Of a stretch of DNA of 62,566 nt, positions 1 through 8,887 are shown piece by piece. Every line of letters starts with the position of its first letter. The first letter of the stretch is position 1. The DNA comes from Pseudomonadota bacterium (GTDB lineage: Bacteria; Pseudomonadota; Gammaproteobacteria; Burkholderiales; Burkholderiaceae_B). The notes below the pieces were generated by a model. The model ran no database searches, was not told where the DNA came from, and saw only the letters and a list, made by a program, of their open reading frames with translations. Made by a program: the position numbers and the translations under genes. Where the stretch lies: assembly GCA_023389155.1 (NCBI GenBank), contig JAEWEV010000026.1, forward strand, positions 1 to 62,566. The letters are read 5' to 3'.

Positions 1-16
1 TTTATAAAAAATAACA

Positions 17-46
17 TTGCTAATAATAATGATTCTCATTTATAAT
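17..46 (+). promoter_or_regulatory. sigma70 promoter overlapped by a Fur box
   Basis: A perfect -10 (TATAAT, 41-46) lies 18 bases after a -35-like TTGCTA (17-22). The spacer and first -10 bases carry AATAATGATTCTCATTTAT (25-43), which matches 13 of 19 positions of the classic Fur consensus and contains the typical AATGATTCTCATT core. Iron-loaded Fur bound here would block RNA polymerase. Seen: the elements and their overlap. Inferred: iron repression of the DUF2325 gene that starts at 72. Confidence 0.7.
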
Positions 47-71
47 CAATCCAGTTTTTATGGAGAAAACT

Positions 72-416
72 ATGATTGGTAATATGAGTGCAGTAGTGGT
101 CGGCGCAGATCGTCTGGGCAATATTCCAGTACTTCTAAAAGATCATAATATTGAAATCAAGCAGCACATCAGTGGACGGGATCCGTCGCATCAGAAGAAA
201 ACGTACCAGTTACCCACGGGTACGCAAATGGTTATTTTGCTGACGGACTTTCTGGGCCATAACGTGATGAAATCATTCCGTTCTGCCGCGCAGAAGGCCG
301 GTGTACCGGTGGTGGCTTGTCGTCGCTCACTGTGCAGTATGGAACAGGCGCTGACGCAATCAGGCTTCCGCTGTGCTGATTGTCCGCAACGCAAGGCAGC
401 CGGCAAACGCAACTGA
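72..416 (+). CDS. DUF2325 family protein, probably iron-regulated
   Basis: This 114-residue soluble protein begins with a hydrophobic strand and small-residue turn (VVVGADRLGN, residues 8-17), as in the DUF2325 family, whose biochemical role I do not know. Four cysteines lie in the C-terminal third (C83, C88, C101, C104, the last two as CxxC), so metal or redox chemistry is possible but unproven. I chose the ATG at 72 over the in-frame ATG at 60 because GGAG (62-65) sits 6 bases before it and would fall inside the gene otherwise. A Fur-box promoter lies directly upstream and a terminator at 563-600 follows. Family assignment is fairly sure; function is unknown. Confidence 0.8.
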   Translation: MIGNMSAVVVGADRLGNIPVLLKDHNIEIKQHISGRDPSHQKKTYQLPTGTQMVILLTDFLGHNVMKSFRSAAQKAGVPVVACRRSLCSMEQALTQSGFRCADCPQRKAAGKRN

Positions 417-562
417 CACAGATCAGGTGAAAAACTGAAGCAGGTGGCATTCGCGATCATTGCTTGTTCGCTGTTGTCTTGTATTGTCTGGACTGGTCTT
501 CTTATGGCGGCTCAAGTATGGCCTGAGCGATCTCGGACTCAAAGCGTGTTTTCAGCCAAATA

Positions 563-600
563 AAAGCCGGATATATCTGAAGAGATGTATCCGGCTTTTT
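563..600. terminator. bidirectional intrinsic terminator
   Basis: The hairpin pairs AAAGCCGGATA (563-573) with the arm ending CCGGCTTTTT (591-600) around a short loop. The right side ends in five T and the left begins with a run of A, so it can end both the rightward DUF2325 transcript and the leftward NlpC/P60 transcript. The 417-666 interval holds no credible gene. Confidence 0.8.
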
Positions 601-666
601 GCATCCGATTTTTTCAGTTGTGCCGCCTGTCGTGTGAACTGACAAGCAGAAACGGCGATGCGTGAA

Positions 667-1359
667 TCAGCGTGAAGCGACGCGCTGACCTTCCAGACGA
701 CGTGCGCCGTTGTATCGCTTGTTCCAATAGACGTTGTCCATTTTATCTACGCGTACGACTGAACCGGTACGGGGTGAATGAACAAAGCGATTTTCACCAA
801 CGTAGATGCCGACATGCGAATATCGTTTGCCTCGTGTATTGAAAAATACGAGATCGCCAGGCTGCAATTCACTGCGTTCAACCGACTCGCCGACCTGGGC
901 CATGGACGAGGCCACACGAGGCAGGTTGACGCCCATGTATTTGCTGGCGGTGTAATAGATCAGACCGGAGCAGTCAAAGCCCGCTTTGGGCGTTGTGCCA
1001 CCAAAGCGATAACGCACACCGAGATAGTTGAGTGCGGCTTCGGCCAGTTCACTGGAGGCCGATACCGGAGAGTCAATAGCTGCGTCTTTGTTATTACGGC
1101 GAAGCTTGGCCTGGGCAATCAGGTCACCGATAGGGTCAGAAATTTTGGGATTCCACTCTGAAACAGGTTGTTCCGTTGCTGCGTCAACCACGCCATTTTG
1201 CGTGATAATGAGTTTCTTGGATTGTTCCTGATCGAGATCGTCGGCGATGGCGACTTGGGAGAAAGTGAAACTGGCTAGGGAAATACTGAGGAGGGCAAAC
1301 AATGACCGTCTGAGACGGGAACGGAAATTGGCAGAACGGACTGGACGGTGTGGTGGCAT
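667..1359 (-). CDS. NlpC/P60 family secreted endopeptidase
   Basis: The 230-residue protein has an arginine-rich N terminus followed by a hydrophobic stretch (residues 20-38) ending in a VAIAD signal-peptidase-like site, so it is probably exported. The C-terminal half (about 105-220) is an NlpC/P60 domain: catalytic Cys in FDCSGLIYY (C130), His in YSHVGIYVG (H182) and a third polar residue at H194 (VHSPRTGS). Such enzymes cleave gamma-D-glutamyl-diaminopimelate or nearby bonds in peptidoglycan stem peptides (family knowledge). The region between signal and domain (40-100) looks like a linker. The gene is monocistronic, convergent with the DUF2325 gene. The start lacks a strong ribosome site, so the exact N terminus is not certain. 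Confidence 0.9.
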   Translation of the reverse strand: MPPHRPVRSANFRSRLRRSLFALLSISLASFTFSQVAIADDLDQEQSKKLIITQNGVVDAATEQPVSEWNPKISDPIGDLIAQAKLRRNNKDAAIDSPVSASSELAEAALNYLGVRYRFGGTTPKAGFDCSGLIYYTASKYMGVNLPRVASSMAQVGESVERSELQPGDLVFFNTRGKRYSHVGIYVGENRFVHSPRTGSVVRVDKMDNVYWNKRYNGARRLEGQRVASR

Positions 1360-2012
1360 AGTCGTTACATATCGTTAATAGTAGGGTGTACGGACTCGCT
1401 TTTCCAAAAGCTGAGCAAATTCTACATAAAAATCAATGTACTCACAACCGTTTTCTAAAGATTTTCTAGAATGAAGTTAAGAAAAATTTACATTGCGGCC
1501 GAAATGACGGACTCATTTTCGAATACCGGTTTTTGTGTCCTGAATTGGCAGAATTTAGCGCCTCGTTGCGGGATCTTGGCCGAAGTAATGCAATTATTTC
1601 AGTTCAGTAAATGTTCAGTTTTGTTTTCGAAGAAATGTAAGAAAAAAAATTAATTGTGACGTTTTGACACCACGGCGATTTCCGGTTGGATTCAGCGATT
1701 GTCGTTTCGCAACGCGCGGCGCAGGAAGCCAAGACCGGGGAGGAGCACAGCGCAGGCAAATAATACAGGGAATAATCTTGTGTTGCCGTGATTTTGCTCA
1801 AGGTATGAATGCATCAATCAGCGATATTCTTGAGGTCGCTGAATGAGGCCAGTTTCACCCGCTATACAGGTAGTTGCTGATTACTATTTCACTTAATCTC
1901 GGCTACTATATTATAGATATAGATACGCTGGTGGCGTCGAACAGGGCGCTGCACAGCAGGAAAGAATTTTCGTTTTGTCAATTTCATACTATATGCACAG
2001 GAGACCGCATTT
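1360..2012. other. 653-base intergenic region, no gene seen
   Basis: The interval lies between divergent genes and is AT-rich at both ends. Short open frames inside it have no ribosome sites and no recognisable protein features. A hairpin-capable inverted repeat, TCAGCGA (1818-1824) with TCGCTGA (1836-1842), has no T-run. A candidate acsA promoter is TTTCAC (1887-1892), 16 bases, TATTAT (1909-1914). The unusual length suggests extra regulation of acsA, but I see no recognisable operator. Confidence 0.5.
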
Positions 2013-3992
2013 ATGTCAACGTCAATAGAGTCCGTACTCGTCGAAAACCGCGTATTTCCTCCCAGTGAAGAATTCGTCAGGAACGCGGGCATTTCGGGCA
2101 TGGATGCCTACAAGGCGCTTTATAAGGAAGCAGAAGACGACTTCGAAGGCTTCTGGAAACGTCAGGCGCAGGAACATCTCAGATGGACGAAACCCTTCAC
2201 CACCGTACTCGACAGTTCTGCGGCGCCATTCTATAAATGGTTCCCGGATGGGGAGCTGAATGTTTCCTACAACTGCCTGGATAAGCATGTCGAGGAAGGG
2301 CGGGGCGATCAGAACGCCATTATTTTCGAGGCTGATGACGGTGCCGTCACGCCGGTTACCTATAAAGAACTGCTCGCACGGGTTGGTCGCTTTGCCAATG
2401 CCCTGAAGGCAGCAGGATATAAAAAGGGCGACACTGCCATCATTTATCTGCCCATGTCTATTGAAGCAGTCGTGGCAATGCAAGCCTGCGCAAGGCTTGG
2501 TATTATTCATTCGGTTGTCTTTGGCGGTTTCTCTGCGAAAAGCCTGCATGAACGCATTGTGGACGTGGGCGCTTCGGTTGTGATTACCTCTGACGGGCAA
2601 TACCGTGGGGGCAAGGCGCTACCTTTGAAGCCTGCTGTTGATGAAGCGTTGTCGCAGACAAATACAGAGAAGGTGCGATCCGTGATTGTTTACCGACGGA
2701 CCGGTGGTGAAACCAGCTGGACCGAAGGTCGCGACATTTGGTGGAATGATTTCGAAGCGAACCAGTCTGAGGTCTGCGAACCGGTAGCCATGAATTCGGA
2801 AGATCCGCTATTCATTCTTTATACCTCCGGATCTACCGGCAAACCAAAAGGTGTACAGCATGCGAGTGCCGGCTTTCTGCTATGGGCACTGCTGACCGTG
2901 AGGTGGACATTTGATCAGAAACCCGGCGATGTTTTCTGGTGTACGGCCGATGTGGGCTGGATCACCGGACACACATACGTAACCTATGGCCCGCTGGCCG
3001 CCGGCCTGACCGAGGTGGTGTTCGAAGGCGTTCCCACCTACCCGAACGCAGGTCGTTTCTGGGACATGATCGCACGCCATAAAGTGACAACATTTTATAC
3101 GGCTCCTACGGCAATCCGCTCACTAATCAAGGCAGCGGAAGCCGATGCCAAGGTGCACCCAAACAGTTTTGATCTTTCCAGCCTGCGAATTATCGGTTCA
3201 GTAGGTGAGCCCATCAATCCCGAAGCGTGGGTCTGGTACTACAAGAATGTGGGCAAAGAGCGTTGCCCTATTGTCGACACCTGGTGGCAAACTGAAACCG
3301 GGGGCCAGATGATCACGCCACTGCCTGGCGCAACACCGCTCAAACCTGGCTCCTGCACCCTTCCATTGCCCGGCATCTTTGCCGCGATCGTCGACGAAAC
3401 GGGAGAGGACGTGCCAAAAGGCAAAGGTGGTTTCCTGGTTATCAAAAAGCCGTGGCCGGCGATGATCCGCAACGTCTGGGGGGATCCTGATCGCTATAAA
3501 AGCAGCTACTTCCCGCCAGAATATCGTGGCTATTATCTGGCCGGAGACGGCGCCCAGTGTGACGAAGACGGCTATTTCTGGATTATGGGACGCATTGATG
3601 ACGTACTGAATGTGTCAGGCCATCGCCTGGGTACCATGGAAGTGGAGTCCGCCCTCGTATCGCACGAGCTGGTCGCTGAAGCCGCAGTGGTGGGGCGTCC
3701 TGACGCAACTACCGGCGAAGCTGTGGTCGCATTTGTGGTACTGAAGCGCGATCGTCCGCAAGGCGACGAAGCCAAAGAAATTGCCAAGCAATTGCGCGAC
3801 TGGGTAGCCAAGGAAATTGGTCCGATTGCCAAACCCAAAGATATCCGCTTTGGCGACAACCTGCCGAAAACCCGCTCAGGCAAAATCATGCGTCGTCTGC
3901 TGCGCGTGGTTGCAAAAGGGGAAGAAGTGACCCAGGATGTTTCCACGCTTGAAAACCCCGCGATTCTGGAACAGCTTACCGAATCGGTCTGA
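2013..3992 (+). CDS. acsA: acetyl-CoA synthetase
   Basis: AMP-forming acetate:CoA ligase of 659 residues, the normal length for Acs. It activates acetate to acetyl-AMP and then acetyl-CoA in the cytoplasm. The adenylate-forming P-loop YTSGSTGKPKG lies near residue 270, the substrate region WWQTETGG near 425, and the C-terminal PKTRSGKIMRR (lysine near 623) is the site acetylated in Acs-type enzymes. The start follows AGGAG (1998-2002). It stands alone between a long upstream region and a terminator at 4040-4078. With the ETF dehydrogenase and CoA-transferase genes nearby, the region handles acyl-CoA entry into metabolism. Confidence 0.97.
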   Translation: MSTSIESVLVENRVFPPSEEFVRNAGISGMDAYKALYKEAEDDFEGFWKRQAQEHLRWTKPFTTVLDSSAAPFYKWFPDGELNVSYNCLDKHVEEGRGDQNAIIFEADDGAVTPVTYKELLARVGRFANALKAAGYKKGDTAIIYLPMSIEAVVAMQACARLGIIHSVVFGGFSAKSLHERIVDVGASVVITSDGQYRGGKALPLKPAVDEALSQTNTEKVRSVIVYRRTGGETSWTEGRDIWWNDFEANQSEVCEPVAMNSEDPLFILYTSGSTGKPKGVQHASAGFLLWALLTVRWTFDQKPGDVFWCTADVGWITGHTYVTYGPLAAGLTEVVFEGVPTYPNAGRFWDMIARHKVTTFYTAPTAIRSLIKAAEADAKVHPNSFDLSSLRIIGSVGEPINPEAWVWYYKNVGKERCPIVDTWWQTETGGQMITPLPGATPLKPGSCTLPLPGIFAAIVDETGEDVPKGKGGFLVIKKPWPAMIRNVWGDPDRYKSSYFPPEYRGYYLAGDGAQCDEDGYFWIMGRIDDVLNVSGHRLGTMEVESALVSHELVAEAAVVGRPDATTGEAVVAFVVLKRDRPQGDEAKEIAKQLRDWVAKEIGPIAKPKDIRFGDNLPKTRSGKIMRRLLRVVAKGEEVTQDVSTLENPAILEQLTESV

Positions 3993-4039
3993 TTTTTAAG
4001 GATCACAATACATCGGGCGCCATGGCGCCTGATCTTTCG

Positions 4040-4078
4040 GGATGGATAGCCGCAAGCATTACGGGTCCATCCTTTTTC
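4040..4078 (+). terminator. intrinsic terminator after acsA
   Basis: GGATGGA (4040-4046) pairs with TCCATCC (4066-4072), with an inner CCG/CGG pair, followed by TTTTTCTTT. A GC palindrome GGCGCCATGGCGCC (4016-4029 region) precedes it. Placement just after the acsA stop supports the call. Confidence 0.75.
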
Positions 4079-4151
4079 TTTGTCATTGCATCCTGTTGAT
4101 CACTCCGTTGCGGCAACGGTAGTATCAATCTTGCTGCGCGATCGCCTGCGA

Positions 4152-4197
4152 AAGTAAAAGGGCCTGTTGCACTCGCGGTTGAGGCAGCAGGCCTTTC
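4152..4197 (-). terminator. intrinsic terminator after ETF-QO gene
   Basis: Read on the minus strand, AAAGGCCTGCTGC pairs with GCAACAGGCCCTTT around a 13-base loop and runs into TTTTACTTT. It lies about 65 bases beyond the stop of the leftward ETF-QO gene. Confidence 0.75.
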
Positions 4198-4261
4198 AAA
4201 TCGCAATACCCGCAAGATCATATAGTTAATGAGTGCGGGCATGTCGAGGTTAGAAGAGCGT

Positions 4262-5908
4262 TTACAGTCCGTTATACACGGGGCCTTCCCCGCCTTGCGG
4301 GGCAACCCACACGATATTTTGTGTCGGGTCCTTGATATCACAGGTCTTGCAATGGACGCAGTTTTGCGCGTTGATTTGCAGGCGATCCTCTCCGTTCTCG
4401 TCCTTGACAAACTCATACACGGCCGCGGGACAATAACGTTGTTCAGGTCCTGCATAAACGCGCAAATTGGTCTGCACAGGCACAGTAGGATCCTTAAGCG
4501 TCAAATGGACCGGTTCGTTTTCTTCATGGTTGGTATTGGAAATGAAGACTGAACTCAGACGGTCAAACGTAAGTTTTCCATCCGGTTTTGGATAGTCGAT
4601 TTTTGCGCATTCCGCTGCCGGTTTCAGGCATTCGTGATCTGCTTTCTTGCGGTGGATCGTCCACGGCATTTTGCCCCGGAAAATCAGTTGCTCGATACCC
4701 GTCATCAGCGTGGCAACCAGTTGGCCTTTTTTGAACCACTGCTTGAAGTTGCGCGCCTTGTTCAATTCCTGATACAGCCAGGACTGTTCAAACGCGATGG
4801 GATAAGCCGACAGGATATCCTGGCTGCGTTCTGCTGTCAGGGCCTCGAACGCGGCTTGCGCTGCAAGCGATCCGGACTTGATTGCCGCGTGGCTGCCCTT
4901 GATGCGGCTGGCATTCAGGAAGCCGGCCTCACAGCCGATTAGCGCGCCACCGGGGAAAACCAGTTTGGGTAACGAGAGCAGACCGCCCGCGGTGATGGCA
5001 CGGGCACCGTAGGCGATGCGTTTGGCGTTTTCAAAATAAGGCCGGATACTCGGGTGGGTTTTATAGCGCTGAAATTCTTCAAAGGGCGAAAGATACGGAT
5101 TGGTATAGTCAAGACCCACGACCATGCCGACCATAACGATATTGTCCTCCAGATGGTATAGGAAAGAGCCTCCGTAAGTATCGGAGTCTAGCGGCCACCC
5201 GGCGGTATGCACGACCAGACCTTTCTTGAATTTTGCGGGTTCGATTTCCCACATTTCCTTGATACCAATGCCGTAGCTCTGCGGGTCGCGTCCCTGATCG
5301 AGTTTGAATTTTTCGATCAGCTGGCGGCCCAGCTGACCGCGGGAACCTTCGGCAAACAGAGTATATTTGGCGTGCAGTTCCATACCGGGCTGGTAGTGTG
5401 CAGTCTGATTGCCCTCGCGATCCAGGCCCATGTCACCGGTGGCGACTCCGCGAATGCCTCCGGCTTCGTTGTAAAGCAATTCTGTTGCGGCAAAGCCGGG
5501 AAAAATGTCAACACCCAAGGCTTCAGCCTGTTCACCGAGCCAGCGGGTAACGTATCCCAATCGGACAATGTAATTACCTTCGTTATGAAAACAGGGGGGG
5601 AGGGCCCAGTTGGGTGTGGCTTTGTGTCCGGTTTCATTCAGAAAAAGAAACTGGTCCTCGGTAACCTCGACACCCATGGGTGCCCCTTTTTCTTTCCAGT
5701 CGGGGATCAGCTCGCTCAGGGCTTGCGGATCCATGACTGCGCCAGACAGAATATGTGCGCCGATTTCGCCGCCTTTTTCCAGAACACAGACCGAATAATC
5801 CTGCTCTTTTTCCTGACAGAGTTGTTTGAATTTAATCGCGGCCGCCAGACCTGCCGGCCCGCCACCTACGATGACAACGTCATATTCCATTGATTCGCGT
5901 TCTGACAT
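4262..5908 (-). CDS. electron-transfer flavoprotein-ubiquinone oxidoreductase
   Basis: Inner-membrane-associated iron-sulfur flavoprotein of 548 residues that moves electrons from reduced ETF (fed by acyl-CoA and other dehydrogenases) to ubiquinone. The FAD-binding GGGPAG is at residues 15-20. The C-terminal ferredoxin-like part has a first Cys (RYCPAAVYEF) and the NCVHCKTCDIKDP cluster motif that together bind 4Fe-4S. The C terminus QGGEGPVYNGL is typical of the family. The ATG follows AGGAG at 9 bases. It has its own terminator and is divergent from the thioesterase gene. Usual symbols are etfQO or fixC-like; naming varies. Confidence 0.95.
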   Translation of the reverse strand: MSERESMEYDVVIVGGGPAGLAAAIKFKQLCQEKEQDYSVCVLEKGGEIGAHILSGAVMDPQALSELIPDWKEKGAPMGVEVTEDQFLFLNETGHKATPNWALPPCFHNEGNYIVRLGYVTRWLGEQAEALGVDIFPGFAATELLYNEAGGIRGVATGDMGLDREGNQTAHYQPGMELHAKYTLFAEGSRGQLGRQLIEKFKLDQGRDPQSYGIGIKEMWEIEPAKFKKGLVVHTAGWPLDSDTYGGSFLYHLEDNIVMVGMVVGLDYTNPYLSPFEEFQRYKTHPSIRPYFENAKRIAYGARAITAGGLLSLPKLVFPGGALIGCEAGFLNASRIKGSHAAIKSGSLAAQAAFEALTAERSQDILSAYPIAFEQSWLYQELNKARNFKQWFKKGQLVATLMTGIEQLIFRGKMPWTIHRKKADHECLKPAAECAKIDYPKPDGKLTFDRLSSVFISNTNHEENEPVHLTLKDPTVPVQTNLRVYAGPEQRYCPAAVYEFVKDENGEDRLQINAQNCVHCKTCDIKDPTQNIVWVAPQGGEGPVYNGL

Positions 5909-6227
5909 TCGCGCTAGCTCCTGAGATAATTTAATATGTATTTAAGGTCGATTGTATTGCAACAAGGCCGCAAATGCAGTTCTTTATGACTGAAGTCGCC
6001 GTTAACTGCTGCGAAACCGTCGGCTGATCTGACAGGCGGAATCCGTCACGGCATAATTTTGGACCGCAAAGACATTTAATTGTAAAATGCTGCGATGCGT
6101 CATCAACCTTTTCGACCCGATTCAAGCCGGAAAGGTTAACCTAGGACAAGTACCAATAAAGGCGGACCCCGACGGGTACCACCAGTGGAAATCTGTTACA
6201 GTATCTCGGGTAAAAAGGAGGCCTTCA
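5909..6227. promoter_or_regulatory. divergent promoter region, 319 bases
   Basis: Between the divergent ETF-QO and thioesterase genes. A possible rightward promoter is TTGGAC (6059-6064), 18 bases, TAAAAT (6083-6088). The -35 is weak (three of six). No open frame in the interval carries a ribosome site and no operator was recognised. Confidence 0.35.
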
Positions 6228-6698
6228 ATGCCTGATAATGCAGCACCGGCTCAGTCACCGCAAGATTCTATCGGGGGTGAGCATCGCCATGTGTTTCCCC
6301 TGCGATGGGCCGACATGGACATGTTGAAACACGTTAACAACACGGTCTATTTTCGTGCCATCGAAGAAGCCAGGATGCAGATTTTCGGCCCACTACATCA
6401 TTTGTTCGAGCCAGGCACCGGCATCGTACTGGCAAGGGCAGAATGCGATTTCGTCAAACCCATGACCTGGCCGGGCAATATAGAAATTGTGCACCGCCCC
6501 CAACGATTTGGCCGATCCAGCCTGGACTGCAGCGTAATTATCGGCCAGGAGAACGATCCCGCTACCGTTTATGCGCGTTCCCGTGCCGTTGTGGTGCTCA
6601 GCCATCTTGAATCAGGAACATCGCGTCCGTGGTCCGAACCGCTGCTTCAGGCTTTGAAAAAACAATTTGCGATGGCTCCATCGCAGATTCCCGGATAA
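6228..6698 (+). CDS. acyl-CoA thioesterase, 4HBT hotdog fold
   Basis: A 156-residue single-hotdog thioesterase. The signature FPLRWADMDMLKHVNNTVYFRAIEEARM-type block (about residues 25-52, catalytic Asp in the WADMDMLKHVNN segment) places it with 4-hydroxybenzoyl-CoA thioesterase/YbgC-like enzymes that hydrolyse acyl-CoA to acid plus CoA. The open frame runs further upstream, but AAGGAGG (6215-6221) six bases before the ATG at 6228 decides the start. The exact substrate cannot be read from sequence. The CoA-transferase genes downstream on the same strand suggest a role in acyl-CoA balance. Confidence 0.88.
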   Translation: MPDNAAPAQSPQDSIGGEHRHVFPLRWADMDMLKHVNNTVYFRAIEEARMQIFGPLHHLFEPGTGIVLARAECDFVKPMTWPGNIEIVHRPQRFGRSSLDCSVIIGQENDPATVYARSRAVVVLSHLESGTSRPWSEPLLQALKKQFAMAPSQIPG

Positions 6699-6749
6699 GC
6701 CAGTAACCAACTTGTCGTTCATATTTCATTATCAGTAAAGGAAGAGTAA

Positions 6750-7457
6750 ATGGATAAGGTATTTGCAAATGCCGATCAGGCTCTCGAAGGCATTGTTGCC
6801 GACGGACAGATGATCGCCGTTGGAGGATTCGGTCTTTGTGGTATTCCCGAAGCGCTCATCGCTGCCTTGCGTGATTCCGGCGTGCGCAACCTCACATGTG
6901 TGAGCAACAATGCGGGGGTGGACGGCTTCGGGCTGGGTCAGCTGCTTAGCACGCGTCAGATCAGCAAGATGATTGCCTCTTACGTTGGTGAGAACAAGGA
7001 ATTCGAACGTCAGTACCTGAACGGTGAGCTTGAACTGGAGTTTACGCCCCAGGGTACGCTGGCTGAAAAACTACGCGCTGGCGGAGCGGGCATTCCAGCA
7101 TTCTTCACCCGCACCGGCGTTGGTACCATTGTGGCTGACGGCAAGGAAATTCGTGAATTCAATGGCCACCAATATGTGATGGAACACTCGCTCACGCCTG
7201 ATGTGTCGCTGATCAAGGCGCATATTGCCGACCGTAGCGGTAACCTGATTTTCCGCAAAACGGCACGCAATTTCAATCCGAACGTTGCAATGGCCGGCAA
7301 GATTACGGTCGCCGAGGTAGAAAAAATTGTGGATATCGGGGAACTTGATCCGGATCAGATCCATCTTCCCGGTATCTACGTTCAACGCATTGTGCTGAAC
7401 GAGAATCCTGAAAAACGGATTGAACAACGCACCACCCGTTCGCCCAAAGGAGAATAA
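6750..7457 (+). CDS. scoA: succinyl-CoA:3-oxoacid CoA-transferase subunit A
   Basis: The 235-residue alpha subunit of a class I CoA-transferase. The N-terminal glycine-rich GGFGLCGIPEALIAAL (residues 26-41) is the CoA-binding motif, and SNNAGVDGFGLGQLL follows. With the beta subunit it moves CoA from succinyl-CoA to acetoacetate, opening ketone bodies and polyhydroxybutyrate products to metabolism. It stops two bases before the beta subunit start, so translation is probably coupled. Confidence 0.95.
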   Translation: MDKVFANADQALEGIVADGQMIAVGGFGLCGIPEALIAALRDSGVRNLTCVSNNAGVDGFGLGQLLSTRQISKMIASYVGENKEFERQYLNGELELEFTPQGTLAEKLRAGGAGIPAFFTRTGVGTIVADGKEIREFNGHQYVMEHSLTPDVSLIKAHIADRSGNLIFRKTARNFNPNVAMAGKITVAEVEKIVDIGELDPDQIHLPGIYVQRIVLNENPEKRIEQRTTRSPKGE

Positions 7458-7459
7458 AC

Positions 7460-8113
7460 ATGGCATGGAATCGTGATCAAATGGCTGCGCGTGCAGCAAA
7501 AGAACTGCAAGACGGTTTTTATGTGAATCTGGGTATCGGACTGCCAACAATGGTGGCTAACCACGTGCCAGAGGGTATGGAGGTGTGGCTTCAGTCTGAA
7601 AACGGCCTGCTCGGTATCGGCCCTTTTCCCACTGAAGAGGAAATAGATCCCGACATGATCAATGCCGGCAAACAGACTGTCACAACGCTACCTGGATCCT
7701 CTATTTTCTCTTCGGCAGATTCATTCGCGATGATTCGCGGCGGGAAAATCAATCTGGCCATTCTGGGTGCCATGCAGGTTTCTGAAAGGGGCGATTTGGC
7801 CAACTGGATGATTCCCGGGAAAATGGTCAAGGGTATGGGTGGCGCCATGGATCTGGTGGCAGGCGTTGGCCGGGTCATCGTATTGATGGAGCATGTCGCC
7901 CGCAAGAAAGACGGTACGACAGATATCAAATTATTGCCTGAATGCAGCCTTCCGCTGACTGGTGTGGGCGTTGTGGACGTGATTATTACCGACCTGTGCG
8001 TCATGGAAGTGACCGACGACGGACTGAAGGTGACTGAGCTCGCGCCCGATGTGACCATTGAAGAAATTCAGGAAAAGACCAAGGCAAAACTGGACGTCTC
8101 TGCTGTAGCTTAA
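7460..8113 (+). CDS. scoB: succinyl-CoA:3-oxoacid CoA-transferase subunit B
   Basis: The 217-residue beta subunit. The catalytic glutamate that forms the CoA thioester intermediate is E47 in the SENGLLGIGP motif, after GIGLPTMVANH. The ribosome site AAAGGAG lies in the last codons of scoA. Downstream is a hairpin terminator (8165-8235), so the two genes form a closed unit. Acetoacetate specificity is the usual call for this pair and fits here, though close relatives act on 3-oxoadipate. Confidence 0.94.
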   Translation: MAWNRDQMAARAAKELQDGFYVNLGIGLPTMVANHVPEGMEVWLQSENGLLGIGPFPTEEEIDPDMINAGKQTVTTLPGSSIFSSADSFAMIRGGKINLAILGAMQVSERGDLANWMIPGKMVKGMGGAMDLVAGVGRVIVLMEHVARKKDGTTDIKLLPECSLPLTGVGVVDVIITDLCVMEVTDDGLKVTELAPDVTIEEIQEKTKAKLDVSAVA

Positions 8114-8164
8114 ACGCCAGGCTGTATTGGACCAGGCACGCGCCACTGCTTGCCTGAAAAATAG

Positions 8165-8235
8165 CGCCACGTAACGAATCAATCTCCTACTTGTCTGAGG
8201 CAGGAACGGGCTCTTCGTTACGCGGCGTTTTTTTA
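8165..8235 (+). terminator. intrinsic terminator after scoAB
   Basis: CGCCACGTAACGAA (8165-8178) pairs with TTCGTTACGCGGCG (8214-8227), with one mismatch region, followed by a run of seven T. The loop is long (35 bases). Confidence 0.7.
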
Positions 8236-8265
8236 TTGGTGTAATCGTTTATTTATTAATTTATT

Positions 8266-8370
8266 GATTCGTTGATCTACTGATTTCTCTGAGTGGTTGG
8301 GTTTGCTCAGTGGTTGACCTCGCGATTAATCGAATTATTGAATTATAGATTTGTTGATCTGCTGATTTAT
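8266..8370. repeat. pair of 23-base imperfect direct repeats
   Basis: The block at 8266-8288 recurs at 8348-8370 with 20 of 23 bases identical (core GTTGATCT-CTGATTT). Between them lie two shorter copies of CTxAGTGGTTG. The stretch is TGAT-rich and lies between the scoAB terminator and the stop of the DUF423 gene. Function unknown. Confidence 0.6.
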
Positions 8371-8750
8371 TTTGAGGCGGCCCGGCCTGCCGACAATGCA
8401 AGGCATGCCCATGCCGCCAGAAAGCAAAGACCGCCGATGGGTGTGATTGCGCCAAGCCATTTGACGCCGCTGAGCACCAGCACATACAGGCTTCCGCTAA
8501 AAATCACAATGCCTGCAGTAAAGAGCCGGCTCGTCCACTTCAGGGCATTGTGGCCTACGTGAGACGCCAGGCCGACCAGCGCCAGTAACGCCAGCGTATG
8601 AACCAATTGATAGAGCACGGCCGTGTGCCACACCGACAGAAGGGCAGGATCTACATGGCGTTGCAGACCGTGTGCGCCGAAGGCTCCGGCTGCGACACCG
8701 ATAAAGCCGCTGATGGCGGCGCCGCGAATCAGATTGGAAAGGTTCGTCAT
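8367..8750 (-). CDS. DUF423 membrane protein
   Basis: A 127-residue inner-membrane protein with four predicted hydrophobic helices. The GAFGAHGLQ motif (about residues 22-30) and the WHTAVLYQLVHTLALLAL block are hallmarks of the DUF423/YgdD family. The family is widely conserved with no established biochemical function. It stands alone, ending in the repeat-rich stretch at 8266-8370. Confidence 0.9.
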   Translation of the reverse strand: MTNLSNLIRGAAISGFIGVAAGAFGAHGLQRHVDPALLSVWHTAVLYQLVHTLALLALVGLASHVGHNALKWTSRLFTAGIVIFSGSLYVLVLSGVKWLGAITPIGGLCFLAAWACLALSAGRAASK

Positions 8751-8887
8751 AATGGTATCGGGTTAAATTGCAATTGGGATGACCGCGTGTTTTTTCCGCG
8801 ATGATGGTGTATTGTAAATGTTTGCGTATCTGGCGACCTCTGTTGTCGTGAAACGTGCAAGTTTATTTCCCGGAGTATTTCTTTATC

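Noticed and set aside
460..642. Small rightward open frame after the DUF2325 gene
   Set aside because: It runs through the terminator hairpin at 563-600 and has no proper ribosome site.
5207..5893. Rightward open frame of 228 codons
   Set aside because: It is antisense to the ETF-QO gene, whose FAD and iron-sulfur motifs are intact; no ribosome site and no recognisable protein.
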